From Pseudeuparius sepicola (Eukaryota > Arthropoda > Insecta > Coleoptera > Anthribidae): a stretch of DNA of 64,000 bases. This document shows positions 48,101 through 54,535 of the stretch, piece by piece. The notes beneath the pieces are model-generated. The model ran no database searches. It was not told the origin of the DNA and saw only the letters and a program-made list of their open reading frames with translations. Where the stretch lies: assembly GCA_963920635.1 (NCBI GenBank), contig OY987301.1, forward strand, positions 22,796,501 to 22,860,500, in the 5' to 3' direction. The translations under genes were made by a program, and so were the position numbers. Within the stretch, counting starts at the first letter, position 1, and the number at the start of each line of letters is the position of its first letter.

Positions 48101-49964
48101 TCTGACAAAATCGGGACTTCTTACAGTAATCGGGGTATATGATATAAAAGCTTTTGTTGTATATTTTGTTGTATATGATATAAAAGCCTGTCGTATTCAC
48201 CCCTCTCTCTCCCCCTGCCCATATTAAGGGAAAAGAAAATGTAATCCGCCATGTTGGACCGGCGGCCATATTGAATTTAGTGTGATGTCACTAACTTTAT
48301 CGTTTTCTACTCTTCAAGCCCTTTCATTTGATAGCCATATTAAGGTGGTTGACAAAAAATACATTATCCGCCATCTTGGAGCGACGGCCATATTGAATTT
48401 AGTGTGATGTCACTAACGCTATCGTTTTCTACTCTTCAAGCCCTTTCTATTGATACCCATGTTAAGGGGGTTGACAAAAAATACATTATCCACCATCTTA
48501 GAGGGGCGGCCATATTGAATTTAGTGTGATGTCACTAACTTTATCGTTTTCTACTCTTCAAGCCCTTTCAATTGATACCCATATTAAGGGGGTTTACAAA
48601 AAAATACATTATCCGCCATCTTGGAGCAGCGGCCATATTGAATTTAGTGTGATGTCACTAACTCTATCGTTTTCTATTCTTCAAGCCCTTTTATTTTATA
48701 CCCATATTAAGGGGGTTGACAAAAAATACATCATGCGCCATCTTGTGGCGACGGCCATTTTGAAAGTATTACAATACTGAGTATTGTATATTGTATTGTC
48801 ACCGGAACTAAAGGTGTATGCAAAACTTCAGCTCAATCGGATGTCAGGAAGTGGTTCTAATTCAACTTGCAAGATTTGACCTAAACATACATTGCAAGTT
48901 AAATAAAAGCTTGTAAAAACATGGCAGTTTTGGATAGCTAGGTGACCCTGAAAAGAAAATCGGCATGCATGAGCATGATTTGAGCATTCGGTTGCAGAAA
49001 CCTTATCAGTGCCATTAATTTTCAAAACAAAAGTTTTCTTCTATCTCATAATAATAATTATGCTACCTACTAATAGTTTGCACAATTTAAGGTTTTTTTC
49101 ATAATGCATGACAAGTTGGCCATGGACACCGATTTCCTTTTGAGTATCAACTAACTATTCAAAATTGCCACATTTTTGTTTGTTATGTTTTTTGTGTGGA
49201 GCCCAAAATAAGCGAGAAAATCACAGTGGTAGTCCTAAAAAATCATCCTGTATATGCTGGTAGTGTAGTTTGGTGATTCTACATCTACTATTAGCATTTT
49301 ATTTTGAAATTCAATTAAAGGAAACTTCCCTATTGTCAAAATTTGACCAACATGTTTCCATCCCATTTATAGCTTTAAAAAATACATTAGATTTTGTACT
49401 TTTATTCCAAATTTTGTGTTATACTGTTTTTTTTTTTTAACCAACTACTAAAATATTTCTGTAGCTCCTGATAAGCGAGTACAGAGTCTTCCAAATGAAA
49501 TACCACCAAATATCCCCAAACGGGGCCAAAAGAAATCAACGCCGTCCATGTGCAGCATGGACTACCTCTCATTGGATGATTCTAACCAAGATTCAACTTT
49601 AGCCACATCTTCTAACTGTCTGACAACCCACAGTAATGACAATCATGATCTTCGAGACTCTGGCATCAGCATGAATGAAAATATCAACTTGAATAATTTT
49701 AATACGGCATGTTATGAAGATTACGATTTGCGTGTACATCATGTTGATATGAATATAAATGCGAGTGGATACGAAAGTAATTCAAAGCCAGATGGCCCGC
49801 CTCCTATTCCTCCAAAAATAAATAATAGTTTAAATGCTAGTTTGGACTTTGGCAGTAGTTTGGAGAGGCCAGGAAAGCGCCGGGAAAATTCGAATTCCGA
49901 AGGCAACACAGAAAATTATTCGCAACCAAAGATTCATACTGAAGAAAATGATAGTCAGACTTAG
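3085..49964 (+). CDS. mbc: myoblast city / DOCK1-type Rac GEF, complete, 25 exons
   Basis: Dock180-family exchange factor that, with ELMO, loads GTP on Rac at the plasma membrane (myoblast fusion, migration, engulfment). Exons by eye: 3085-3121, 8808-8965, 9026-9145, 9206-9354, 30587-30707, 30849-31076, 31151-31366, 31471-31815, 32226-32388, 32445-32714, 32774-33065, 34423-34666, 34734-35174, 35233-35523, 37424-37818, 39448-39610, 39664-40101, 40156-40297, 40821-40987, 41038-41391, 43036-43178, 43236-43386, 43445-43638, 45895-46091, 49465-49964. All introns are GT-AG and all phases agree. The sum is 5919 nt, or 1972 aa plus TAG, close to the usual length of the family (about 1,870-1,970 aa). 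Order: SH3 (aa 10-66), DHR-1 (about 407-602), helical middle, DHR-2 (about 1165-1630), proline-rich tail. Alignment to vertebrate DOCK1 is collinear with no missing block. Intron 4 (9355-30586) contains Inx3 on the opposite strand. The gene looks functional: no internal stop or frameshift was found. Confidence 0.96.
4670..5230. repeat. diverged minisatellite copy in mbc intron 1
   Basis: Three to four imperfect units of roughly 105-130 bp. Each has a CCGCCAT...TTGGATTTAGT block, a TGACxTCACTCATCTTA block, and a CATTTGAT...AAGGxGGTT block. A tail follows (TGTACTGTCACCAGCACCAA ... CAAGATTTGACC). The same unit and the same tail occur in much better-preserved form at 48240-48930. Non-coding. Confidence 0.65.
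5640..5990 (+). pseudogene. Penelope-like retroelement relic (GIY-YIG endonuclease end)
   Basis: Broken frames on the + strand read like the linker and GIY-YIG nuclease end of Penelope-like elements. LIIPYIPGL (about 5675) corresponds to the usual I-P-Y-V-x-G-x block. I-Y-K-I-S-C-Q-C-G-K-F-Y-V-G-E-T (about 5823-5867) carries the Cys pair and the YVG core, and KISEHSL (about 5930) follows. Stops and frameshifts show it is dead. No reverse transcriptase part was recognised nearby. Confidence 0.6.
6174..6494. mobile_element. short inverted-repeat element (MITE-like)
   Basis: GACTACGTTTATCTCG at 6174 and CGAGATAAACGTAGTC ending at about 6494 form a 16-bp perfect terminal inverted repeat. Subterminal GATCCGATTGAG / CAATCCGATCGAG is also inverted. 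About 320 bp, non-coding. No confident target-site duplication was seen. Confidence 0.5.
6780..7200. mobile_element. imperfect fold-back element
   Basis: A left arm at about 6795-6895 (GTTCTGAAATAACTG, AAATCAAATTAGCC, TCCATGGAAAAC, GACGGTT) recurs in reverse complement at about 7110-7200 (AACCGTCACTGTTTTCCATG, GCCGACTTGATTT, CAGTTATTTCTGAAC). The spacer is non-coding. Boundaries are approximate. Confidence 0.45.
7480..7935. repeat. interspersed repeat, inverted relative of 35640-35960
   Basis: Two diverged tandem subunits (about 7680-7790 and 7810-7920), each with CTTAATAACATTTT and TAGxCCTAG. The second copy in the window lies in the opposite orientation at 35640-35960 (AAATGTTxT...GAAAACTTATTC, CTAGGCCTA). 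The open frames here lack any known domain. Confidence 0.4.
8808..9354 (+). other. mbc: mbc exons 2-4: SH3 domain and ELMO-binding N-terminus
   Basis: Exon 2 (8808-8965) is almost exactly an SH3 domain. AIYNW (aa 13-17) stands in the ALYDY position, GWYRG (41-45) supplies the peptide-pocket tryptophan, and GIFPQSYI (55-62) the conserved Pro/Tyr. Exons 3 (9026-9145) and 4 (9206-9354) encode the LREW...IWK and DLLEWR helices that follow the SH3 in Dock180. In that family this segment binds ELMO and folds back on DHR-2 for autoinhibition. Exon 4 ends in phase 2 and joins exon 5 more than 21 kb away (AG|A = Arg). Confidence 0.92.
10110..10990 (+). pseudogene. Ty3/gypsy errantivirus-type gag relic
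   Basis: Several interrupted frames resemble insect errantivirus gag in order: the opening V-P-L-K-x-F-I-P-N-Y-S-G (about 10118), L-R-G-E-A-L-V-R-V (about 10250), and a Pro/Gln/Tyr-rich C-terminal part (about 10690-10835; R-P-R-P-Q-F-P-S-Q-P in one frame). Multiple stops and frame changes mean it is dead. No pol follows. A LINE occupies the next 1.5 kb and an env-like relic appears after it. Confidence 0.55.
11090..12595 (+). mobile_element. 5'-truncated LINE (non-LTR retrotransposon) with open RT
   Basis: A 431-codon open frame (11149-12444) covers most of a non-LTR reverse transcriptase and its C-terminus. NYRPIN (motif 1/2a) is at the start, then VFLDLKRAFETVN (motif A), VPQGSILGPILFILYINE (motif B), FADDTLIF (motif C), NLDKT and FKYLGIYLD. 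The preceding frame reads PVPKVRN...KKYNE and is offset by one base at about 11150, so there is a frameshift. No endonuclease domain is left upstream. The 3' end has AATAAA followed by a (TAC)n tail ending near 12592. The codons are AT-rich like the flanks. Clade is uncertain (CR1/Jockey-like by motifs). Confidence 0.85.
12610..13260 (+). pseudogene. errantivirus-type env relic
   Basis: Broken frames match the central part of insect errantivirus envelope proteins. The first segment is open from 12685 to 12897 and contains D-D-V-E-N-T-I-T-F-S-K. After a frame change at about 12895, a second segment (about 12898-13035) contains F-A-L-E-I-P-I-V and S-H-K-P-Y-V-A-L. Stops and shifts make it non-functional. 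With the gag relic at 10110-10990 it appears to be what remains of one provirus-like element lacking pol. Clear LTRs were not identified. Confidence 0.6.
13276..14142. other. region after the env relic and Inx3 3' flank
   Basis: No domain was recognised on either strand. The - strand AATAAA at 13816-13811 may be the Inx3 poly(A) signal, which would make 13790-14142 the Inx3 3' UTR. Confidence 0.4.
14143..19354 (-). CDS. Inx3: Innexin 3, gap-junction channel protein, 5 coding exons
   Basis: Coding exons in transcript order: 19354-19192, 18000-17795, 16134-15916, 14857-14462, 14334-14143. All are GT-AG and the phases sum to 1176 nt (391 aa plus TAA). Innexins form insect gap-junction hemichannels with four membrane spans. 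Visible: N-terminus MTVFGMVSAVAGFVK; TM1 in exon 1; the first extracellular loop with its cysteine in CINDRG and TYCWITYTFT; the YHSYYQWVPF signature just before TM2; a cytoplasmic loop; TM3; the second loop with C-x-F-H-K-F-G-P-S-G; and TM4 (FLWFWFIILAVLSGLAIVYS). The C-terminus PSAPSTLEM...PIYP resembles insect Inx3 rather than Inx1/2. Length fits (fly Inx3 about 395 aa). It lies wholly within mbc intron 4 on the opposite strand. A putative poly(A) signal (AATAAA on the - strand) is at 13811-13816. The acceptor 13 nt before the ATG implies an upstream 5' UTR exon. Confidence 0.95.
16390..17413. mobile_element. 1.0-kb near-palindromic fold-back element in an Inx3 intron
   Basis: The left end CAGGGTGCCCCAAAAGTAAT...GGGACATAGAGCAACTGCAT is answered at the right end by ATGCAGTTGCTCTATGTCCC. 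The arms continue inward (GTTTCATAACGGTAAAATCA about 16738 against TTACCGTTATGAAAC about 17062; CAAAACACCTGTTGAC about 16791 against GTCAACAGGTGTTTTG about 17006), so almost the whole unit folds on itself. It sits between Inx3 exons 2 and 3. The 94- and 84-codon ORFs inside are mirror by-products. Confidence 0.65.
18227..18548. mobile_element. 320-bp near-palindromic element in Inx3 intron 1
   Basis: TTCCGTAAATACAGTAA...TATTGACCCTCACG at the left and CGTGAGTGTCAATAACTGTATTATTTAAATACGGAA at the right are inverted copies. Inner arms AACAGTAAAATATGAAA and TTTCATATTTTACTGTTT also pair, as do GGGTGTCATTATTGTC and GACAATGACACCC. Non-coding. Confidence 0.6.
21123..21228 (-). other. candidate Inx3 5' exon with upstream ORF
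   Basis: On the - strand this GC-richer patch has an ATG at 21228-21226, 35 open codons and a strong donor (CAG|GTGAGG at 21123/21122). Inx3 exon 2 has its acceptor (TTTACAG) at 19368/19367, 13 nt before the Inx3 ATG. Splicing them would give a 40-codon upstream ORF whose TGA overlaps the Inx3 start codon (ATGA). No known protein family is recognised. It could instead be a coding exon of an unknown antisense transcript, or chance. Confidence 0.3.
21620..21820. mobile_element. MITE with 22-bp perfect TIR
   Basis: GTAGGCACCTGTCACCAAAT at 21629 and its reverse complement ending about 21807 form a perfect terminal repeat (22 bp), extended imperfectly on both sides (TGTCAT / ATGACA). The spacer is about 135 bp, AT-rich and non-coding. 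Confidence 0.6.
23840..25273. repeat. exact 717-bp tandem duplication
   Basis: Unit 1 is 23840-24556 and unit 2 is 24557-25273. The period is 717 bp and no mismatch was noticed on reading the two copies side by side. Both begin CCAAAGCTGAAACAAAAG and end GGCGGTGTTCTT. Flanking bases differ and there is no obvious microhomology at the joint. Each unit contains a smaller 22-23-bp repeat (CACATTTAGAAGTG twice) and the same 66-codon chance ORF. It lies in mbc intron 4. Confidence 0.9.
25274..29350. other. mbc intron 4 sequence without a recognised gene
   Basis: No protein domain or RNA gene was recognised. Isolated TACAGGGTG-type ends occur at about 26675 (ATACAGGGTGGCTTATATAA) and 27975 (ATACAGGGTGTTTAAAAAGT). 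These are probably one-sided remnants of the same general class of fold-back elements seen elsewhere. Confidence 0.4.
29351..29884. mobile_element. fold-back element, 0.53 kb
   Basis: GTAAAAGGTATGGAAAGGTG (about 29361) is mirrored by CACCTTTCCATACTTTTTAC ending about 29873. ATATTCGTTATTTAA and TTAAATAACGAATAT also pair. A half copy (left arm only) is present at 63085-63310, recognisable by GTTGCTATGGCAAC and GAAATATTCGTTA. Confidence 0.6.
31660..32714 (+). other. mbc: mbc DHR-1 (C2-like lipid-binding) domain, exons 8-10
   Basis: The domain opens with the family signature GFPDVIMPGDVRND (genomic about 31666-31707, aa about 409-422), runs through the AKN(I/V)EV beta strand and the SEYxSxIxYH strand, and closes with the LLCSTKLTQN motif at 32714. 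In DOCK1 this C2-like domain binds PtdIns(3,4,5)P3 and brings the GEF to the membrane. Three exons (31471-31815, 32226-32388, 32445-32714) carry it. Both junctions inside it (ATG|AAT and A|CT) keep frame. Confidence 0.9.
31964..32098. mobile_element. 135-bp MITE in mbc intron 8
   Basis: AGGCTTGTTCCAAC at 31964 and GTTGGAACAAACCT ending at 32098 are near-perfect inverted ends, with a second inner palindrome GAACTGTTCCAGAACAGGTTC. It lies between exons 8 and 9 and does not touch the splice sites. Confidence 0.5.
33886..34300 (+). mobile_element. possible tRNA-derived SINE in mbc intron 11
   Basis: A sudden CG-rich head (GCGGGCCACGGTGGCGATGT) contains an A-box-like TGGCGATGTTCG and, about 40 nt on, a B-box-like GATTCGAGGTC. 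The body runs to a (ATT)n tail near 34290. This is the layout of tRNA-headed SINEs. Only one copy is visible here, so family status is unproven. Confidence 0.4.
35640..35960. repeat. interspersed repeat, second copy of the 7480-7935 family
   Basis: Two tandem subunits with AAATGTT...GAAACTTATTCxxGATGAAAAATTG and CTAGGCCTA. Inverted with respect to the intron 1 copy. The ORF at 35635-35817 has no known domain. Confidence 0.4.
36185..37364. mobile_element. TA-flanked fold-back element with a nested LINE
   Basis: ACAGGGTGAGTCACATCTAA at 36185 and TTAGATGTGACTCACCCTGT ending at 37364 are perfect inverted ends, bordered by TA on both sides as for Tc1/mariner-type insertions. The arms pair far inward (GGCAGAGCCGAAAACACAAG, AAACGCTTGGTTTTCCATAT, TACGCCGCTG...). 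Removing the 473-bp LINE plus one 11-bp duplication (36647-37130) restores the symmetry. It lies in mbc intron 14. Confidence 0.75.
36647..37119 (-). mobile_element. 5'-truncated LINE fragment (pol C-terminus), with TSD
   Basis: CTGAACGGGGT stands at 36636-36646 and again at 37120-37130, an 11-bp target-site duplication. The - strand reads the end of a Jockey/R1-group pol protein: a basic helix, L-T-G-H-C-R-L-A-R-H-L, then the zinc-binding C-R-W-C-L and, after a frame break at about 36817, HLVTECSALDRL. It ends in a (TGA)n tail at the LINE 3' side (about 36648-36660). Clearly more GC-rich than the host intron. The + strand ORFs of 88 and 97 codons here are shadows. Confidence 0.75.
38587..38727 (+). 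CDS. orphan 46-codon ORF in mbc intron 15
   Basis: ATG at 38587 after a GC-richer 130 bp opens M-S-E-K-S-S-D-F-D-M-E-F-D..., an acidic start that looks like a genuine protein N-terminus rather than intron noise. It ends at TAA 38725-38727. It may be the 5' end of an unidentified mobile element, since a LINE fragment follows at 38888. No homology recognised. Confidence 0.25.
   Translation: MSEKSSDFDMEFDNTPPEITFTNGRGENTVCYSVRMKKFDTRSFSF
38888..39013 (+). pseudogene. LINE reverse transcriptase fragment (motif A)
   Basis: 42 codons read through F-V-D-L-Q-R-A-F-E-T-I-D-R-K-I-L, the RT motif A block, with L-L-Y-G-I following. Similar in phrasing to the RT at 11149-12444. Both ends are lost in non-coding sequence. 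Confidence 0.7.
39448..43178 (+). other. mbc: mbc DHR-2 catalytic GEF domain, exons 16-21
   Basis: The domain starts with the LLDRV helix and the RLLERLLDYR / RMSCTFNLLNFYK block (39448-39700). It continues through NYTEAAYTMKLYA, LYRQIINYFDKGKCWEKGIPLLKEL, QAKFYDNIL...PEYFRVGFYG, and the MWIERM...LPGILRWFEV lobe. Exon 20 contains D-A-N-V-Q-G-G. Its valine (aa 1539, codon 41272-41274) lies where DOCK GEFs place the nucleotide-sensor valine that expels GDP and Mg2+. Exon 21 completes the lobe with EEGLVLHGKLI...PLHQRL. All expected blocks are present, so GEF activity is predicted. Confidence 0.9.
41931..42162. mobile_element. 232-bp MITE with perfect long TIR and TA duplication
   Basis: CACTTCCCCCAAAAATTAAC at 41931 and GTTAATTTTTGGGGGAAGTG ending at 42162 match perfectly for at least 30 bp and are flanked by TA (41929-41930 and 42163-42164). 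TA target plus CACTTCCCCC ends point to a Tc1/mariner-type non-autonomous element. Located in mbc intron 20. The perfect ends imply recent insertion. Confidence 0.85.
43650..44840. repeat. (ATA)n tract and AT-rich intron sequence
   Basis: An (AAT)n microsatellite begins directly after exon 23 (about 43650-43672) and is followed by ACTTTATTT. On the - strand this reads AAATAAAGT(ATT)n, the look of a LINE or SINE 3' end. No coding remains of such an element were identified upstream on that strand. Confidence 0.4.
44848..45224. mobile_element. MITE-like element in mbc intron 23
   Basis: AGTCTATCCAAGATACAGCGGCAGT (about 44849-44873) is mirrored by CACTGCCGCTGTATCTTGAATAGACT (about 45196-45221). 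About 375 bp, CG-richer in its right half, non-coding. Confidence 0.6.
46780..47260 (-). pseudogene. LINE endonuclease relic
   Basis: The - strand at about 47240-47160 reads V-I-L-N-G-D-F-N-V, the GDFN block of APE-type LINE endonucleases. After a frame change, about 47060-47010 reads L-L-S-D-H-F-A-V, the terminal SDH block. Further - strand sequence to about 46790 (FDTLLGVLLEAMNDAFP) resembles the linker to RT. Frameshifts and stops mean it is dead. Lies in the last mbc intron. Confidence 0.6.
48240..48930. repeat. minisatellite, 122-bp period, about 4.5 copies
   Basis: Unit landmarks recur at 48246, 48368, 48490, 48613 and 48735 (spacings 122, 122, 123, 122). Each unit holds CCGCCATCTTGGAGC-like, GGCCATATTGAATTTAGTGT, GATGTCACTAACTxTATCGT and ATTAAGGxGGTTGACAAAAA. 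The array ends in a unique tail (TTGTATTGTCACCGGAACTA ... CAAGATTTGACC) shared with 4670-5230. It lies in the last mbc intron. Confidence 0.85.
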
Positions 49965-51540
49965 ACTACGTTTGTCCTAAGTATTGTGATTTTATACATT
50001 TTTTGTTTTAGAATTTTACATAATCAAAATTGGTTCGTTTTTGACAAAATGATTTCTCAGTTTATAGAACAAGATATCTTACTATTTCATTGCATTGAGA
50101 TAAAAAGACATTTCAAAACTAAAGTAGCTATAACAAAGCACAGAATTAAACTCGAAGAGTAATTTGGCTTGCATACTAGAACACAAAAAGATTGAGAAAT
50201 TCATTTTGGCAGAGCTCAAATTTGCTCGTAAAGTAACCTTTTTAAACAAAACAATGATTTTTTTAGCTCATTCCGTTTTTAGATAGTATTATATATCAGA
50301 AAGTAATGTAAACGTGGTTGTAGTGAGTCGACTAAAATTAGAACCTCTATTATATTTTGGCGAAATTCTCGTTAGCAGGACAATTTTATAAAAATGATAC
50401 TGCAACTCAGAATGAAAATAATATGGAATTGAATGAATGGCTTTTTTTTTCATACTCAGGTGAGATATGAATTGTGGTATCAATGATTTGCCATAGTAAT
50501 GTATAATAATAATATCTTTTATTGGCATGAATCGAATAACCAGTTATTTTATATTTGTAATGCATAAAATGTCATCACGCCATACGAGTAACTACTTGAA
50601 CTTATGTAATTGATTATTGATGCATTTTACCTGCCCCTTGTTGTTGTTGCAATTTTTAATTGACCAAACAATGGTTTTCTGGGATGACTAGGAAATCGTT
50701 TTCAATAATATCTTTAGAGCACCAACCTGTTATTTTTTTTGTGTAGGGTAGTTCTTAAGTCTCCTAGTGGCCTGACCTACTATCATATATCAATTTTTTT
50801 CGTTACTTGTGCACAATGGTCCAAATTTAAACAAAGTAAACTGGTAAGTAGTAGTGAAATATATATTGACTACAATTTCTTCTGAATTACCATAAATTAC
50901 TTGCATATAAAAAAGAATTATTGCAATTAATGTTGATAAAGGGGATATAAAGTGTTGATTCACAATAAGTATATACTGCTATAAAAAAAACTGGTTATTC
51001 AAATTCTGTGTCCTAGTGTCATAAGGAACAATAAGTGTGCCAACTTCTTTAAACTGTTCATTAGTATCTTGCGGCACCAAATTCTCAATGTTTCCCTCAA
51101 TTTTTCGGTCGGGTATTCTAACGGACCAAACTGGTAGAGAACAGTCAGTACAGCAAAGACAGACTTCAAAAATATTTTTCGAATTAGTTGGTAATTTAGT
51201 ATATTTTTATATTTATACTACGAGCAGTCCTACATCGAAGATAGTGTTTTGTATAAAATGGTGCTAATTTTTTTAACTCCCTGTTTTATTGTTATCAATA
51301 TTTTTTATGTATTTTTTTAATATATACAGGGGTATTGAATAGGTCAAACGAAAAATCAAAAAAATCTTTCATAATTTTATTTATCAAGATGAGGATTTGA
51401 TCTATTCGTACTTTGTCATTAAACATTTTGTTAGCAGTATACTAGTCATGCAACTGATATATTTATATTATAATTTTAAATTTTTATGATAAGGAAGTAT
51501 TGTATTTTCTGTAATTAAGTCCTGAATAGAATAAAGTACC
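49965..51540 (+). other. mbc: mbc 3' flank / probable 3' UTR
   Basis: AT-rich, no recognised domain. The first clear AATAAA that I see is near 51529, so a long 3' UTR is possible. Short ORFs here look random. Confidence 0.35.
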
Positions 51541-51965
51541 TAGAGATTATAAATGTATTTTTTTGTCCCTAAACTTTAGTCATATACACCGCCTGGTAAC
51601 TGATAAATAATATAAAATGCAGTGTGACCCACTTAAAACCAGAACACTCTATAAAATTTGTAATTGTTGTCTGATTCGGATCTTTTATTTAACAATGGGG
51701 CAGCAACAATTATACTATTGGGCAAAAAAAAAAGAAAAAAACAATAAAATCATATTAACGTTTTTTTGTTATAAAAATTCTGACTACGACACTGGATTAG
51801 GTGTTAAAAAATTAATACTGAACAAAAGAAAATCTAAAAACGAATGAAAATCTCCGAACACTCATCTTATATGGGTGTTCGGCTCAAAAACTGTCGTCTA
51901 AAAGCATTAAATAAGGATGGCGCTCGTGTTCTCCCCCAGTATGACCCGAACTAAGCGGTTATAGT

Positions 51966-52209
51966 AGAGATGGGTAATTCGTTAATTTTACTACGACCAA
52001 ATCGATCTGTGACTGATTTAAAAAAGTATCAAATCATTTCATTCAGTCTTCTGTGGTTCGATCGTCGGCCGTTCGATGTGTGGTCTGTGGAGTGTCAGTA
52101 ATAAATAACCGACTACTTCATTATTGGATCGTTTGGATATGTTGAGATTCGGTCAATCAATACTTTAAAGTGACCGAATCACAGTGATTCACGATTGATA
52201 CATCTCTAG
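51966..52209. mobile_element. hAT-like MITE candidate
   Basis: TAGAGATGGGTAATTCG at the left and CGATTGATACATCTCTA at the right are imperfect inverted ends with the AGAGATG core common in hAT-type non-autonomous elements. Internal TCGATC / GATCG palindromes. No convincing 8-bp duplication. Non-coding, about 244 bp. Confidence 0.45.
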
Positions 52210-52742
52210 CAGAGTGGAAAGTAGCAAAGTTCGGAGTGTAGATTTGGTACCCGGGGGCCAAGAACGGTAGACGCACCCCGGGGGCAACAGCAGCGCCATC
52301 TTAATTTAATGGTTTTGAGGGACAATCTTATAACACAGAGATGGTCCTCCTTACCTCTACCCTCCATTATAAGGACCCATAAAATTTGTAATTGTCGTCC
52401 AATTCAGATCGTTTTTTTTTTTATAAAAACTATTTTTGGGTAAATCAGCACAATTTATTTAAGAAAACAAGGCATTTAATTTAATCTAAAAACGCTCTTT
52501 AATTGTATAATACTGTTTTCTTTCATCGACGACATAATATTATAGAGTCCTGTGGTCAGAAGTTTGTTACGCCCATGGAATCTATCCCAAATTATTTTTC
52601 ATCCACAAAATTTTGATGTGACTTGAAAAATTATTTTTTCTGTTAAAAAGTGACATTATTGTCCTGTCCTAACACTCCCAATCTAGGAACTCTAGGTCAG
52701 TTCAAATCTTGAGGTCGGGATGTTCTATGTTCTATACACTAG

Positions 52743-53186
52743 GGTTCCTTAATTAGGGAACCCCACGATACACTTGGGTACACTTACCCACGGTATGTCA
52801 TTGCGCATCTTGTGACGTCAGTTGCGAATCAGAATTTAAATTGCTCCATATATTTTACACAGCAATAGATGCTTTTTTATGGGTTTTTGCTTATTTCTTT
52901 TAAATAAATGTTAAAAATATGTAAAATTTATTACTAGATAAATGAATGAATATTCTGTTGATAAAAAACACATTTAATTTGATATGCTGACTGCACATCC
53001 CGGCATTTGTGGCCTATTTCAAAGCACTGTCGAGCTGGACTGACGATCAGTCAGTTGTTTACACTTTTTTTCTTAACAGATTAAACTGTAAACTACTATA
53101 AAAAATCGTAAAACACAACCGCGCCGCTGCATTATTTAGAATTCGTGATTCGCAACTGACGTAGATGCGCAGAGTTGCCTTGTTAA
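52743..53186. mobile_element. inverted-repeat element family B, left copy
   Basis: Opens with the hairpin AGGGTTCCTTAATTAGGGAACCC, continues with ACCCACGGTATGTCA and GCGCATCTTGTGACGTCAGT, and closes with the inverted GATTCGCAACTGACGTAGAT...GCGC near 53150-53175. The closing segment is repeated directly at 56485-56535, where the other family B end follows. Confidence 0.5.
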
Positions 53187-53189
53187 CAA

Positions 53190-53680
53190 TGGCCTACCGG
53201 CTCAGCCGGACCCATAGGACCTTGTTTTGGCTCCCACTGCTGGGTACTGGGTAGTAATAGGTGTACTTTATCGCCTACAGGTCGCAGTTTTCGATTTTTC
53301 AGCCCAAATTTGGCGTACGTCCGACCGAGCTGATGGACAAGAAGGCTTTTGATGGACGTCCGAATCGGAAGAGCCGTTCGGCCCCCTGAAATTTTTTTGT
53401 CCATTTTTTTCGATTTTTTCGGGAAATATGGCTAGGGATTCGAACGGAAAACGCCGATCGAGTTCAATTTTCTCGTGGGGCCACGGAGGGATATGGGTCT
53501 CCCGCCTGCGAAAGAGCCCCCCTGATCGAAAAAGCCGTTCGGCCGTTTGGGCCCCTTTTCCATTTTTTTTTCGCGATTTGGCGGGGCCCCCGGGATCATA
53601 CTGTATACTTACATCGTGGCCGAGGCGACGCCCCGCCCGCCAATCGATACATATTCGTCCAAGCCTTGTCTATGGATAGA
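53190..53680. other. GC-rich block of unknown origin
   Basis: An abrupt block of C+G-rich DNA in an AT-rich region. A diverged internal duplication (AGCCGTTCGGCC near 53372 and 53541, each followed by T-rich runs and CGATTT) is present. ORFs of 73-83 codons occur on both strands without any recognised domain. Bounded on both sides by inverted-repeat elements, so it is probably part of a mobile element. Confidence 0.4.
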
Positions 53681-54361
53681 CAAGGGTCCAACGTTTGACG
53701 TTTGACCACATACCTAATAGGTATGTGCGTTTGACATTTGCATTTGGTGTGGAGAATTTCCGATTTCGGTAAACTATAAAAAATCGTAAAACACAACCAG
53801 CGCATATAAAACAACCCCTTGGCGGGAAAATTCTTCGCACCTGTTCGCGCAGCCGCCATGTGGGAATAGATTCTGTCAAATTGATGCAGTGTCGGGGCGA
53901 TTGGGCAGTTCTTTTTTGGCTGTATGAGAGATATTACAGTGCCGCGGAGTGTGCCTTTTGACACAGATAACGTAACCTAGATTGGCAGGGCGGGTTGTTC
54001 CTTCAATCACCGCCAAAATATAAAAATTCTGGGTGATTCTTGTTTACGCCGAAAAGGTCTCCTCCCCCCGATCGATAAGGATGTTGTCATAGCAACCGAA
54101 CACACTAGTCCGGGCAGAATATTAAAATAATTCCGGTTTCTTTGTAATTAATACGAGGTGGGTATTTTATGACATGCAATAAAACTGAGTATAATCAGAG
54201 AACAAGGAAGGGTGTTCTCTGGTATAATCCTACGGCAACTTCTCCCCATTTACAAATATTGCTAGGGGCTAAATAGAATTATTCATTCGATCTCTGCTCT
54301 TTCGGAATCGTAAGTGTACCTACCTATATTGTTATTCTGGTGAAGCGAATCGTAGTTTGGT

Positions 54362-54535
54362 TTGAATAATGGTAATATAGAGTGCCAGGAACCTAATGAA
54401 AGGAAACCGAAGAAAAGAAGAAACGGTAACAAGTGTGTTTTTATGAATTGCAAGAATATTGCAGGCCATGCTGTCATGCATAGATTCCCCCCGAACGAAA
54501 CAATACCTATCGAGAGAGTGGATTGTAAATCAGGT
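54362..54535 (+). pseudogene. THAP-type zinc-finger exon, probable transposase remnant
   Basis: A basic stretch (ERKPKKRRNGNK) leads into K-C-V-F-M-N-C-K-N...M-H-R-F-P-P-N, which has the first Cys pair (C-x4-C) and the H-R-F-P block of THAP DNA-binding domains. The frame then meets a good donor (TCAG|GTATAA at 54535/54536). No in-frame ATG precedes the cysteines, and the C-terminal C-x2-H and AVPTIF box are not seen, so it is incomplete. THAP domains are typical of P-element-type transposases. Confidence 0.4.

Larger units (their letters stand above)
43236..49964 (+). other. mbc: mbc C-terminal proline-rich tail, exons 22-25
   Basis: This is a low-complexity Ser/Pro/Asn-rich tail with clustered SH3-ligand motifs: PLPPVPVLP (exon 22), APPIPQR (exon 23), PLPPKPT and APPLPPRS (exon 24), GPPPIPPK (exon 25). 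Dock180 tails bind Crk SH3 domains through P-x-L/I-P-x-K/R, and the exon 24 and 25 motifs fit best. A DSGISMNE stretch in exon 25 resembles DSGI near the end of vertebrate DOCK1. The last coding exon lies 3.4 kb downstream of exon 24, across an intron filled with repeats, and ends at TAG 49962-49964. Confidence 0.85.

Noticed and set aside
48240..48780. CRISPR-like regular repeats
   Set aside because: The period is 122 bp with no separate spacer, in an insect intron. It is a minisatellite.
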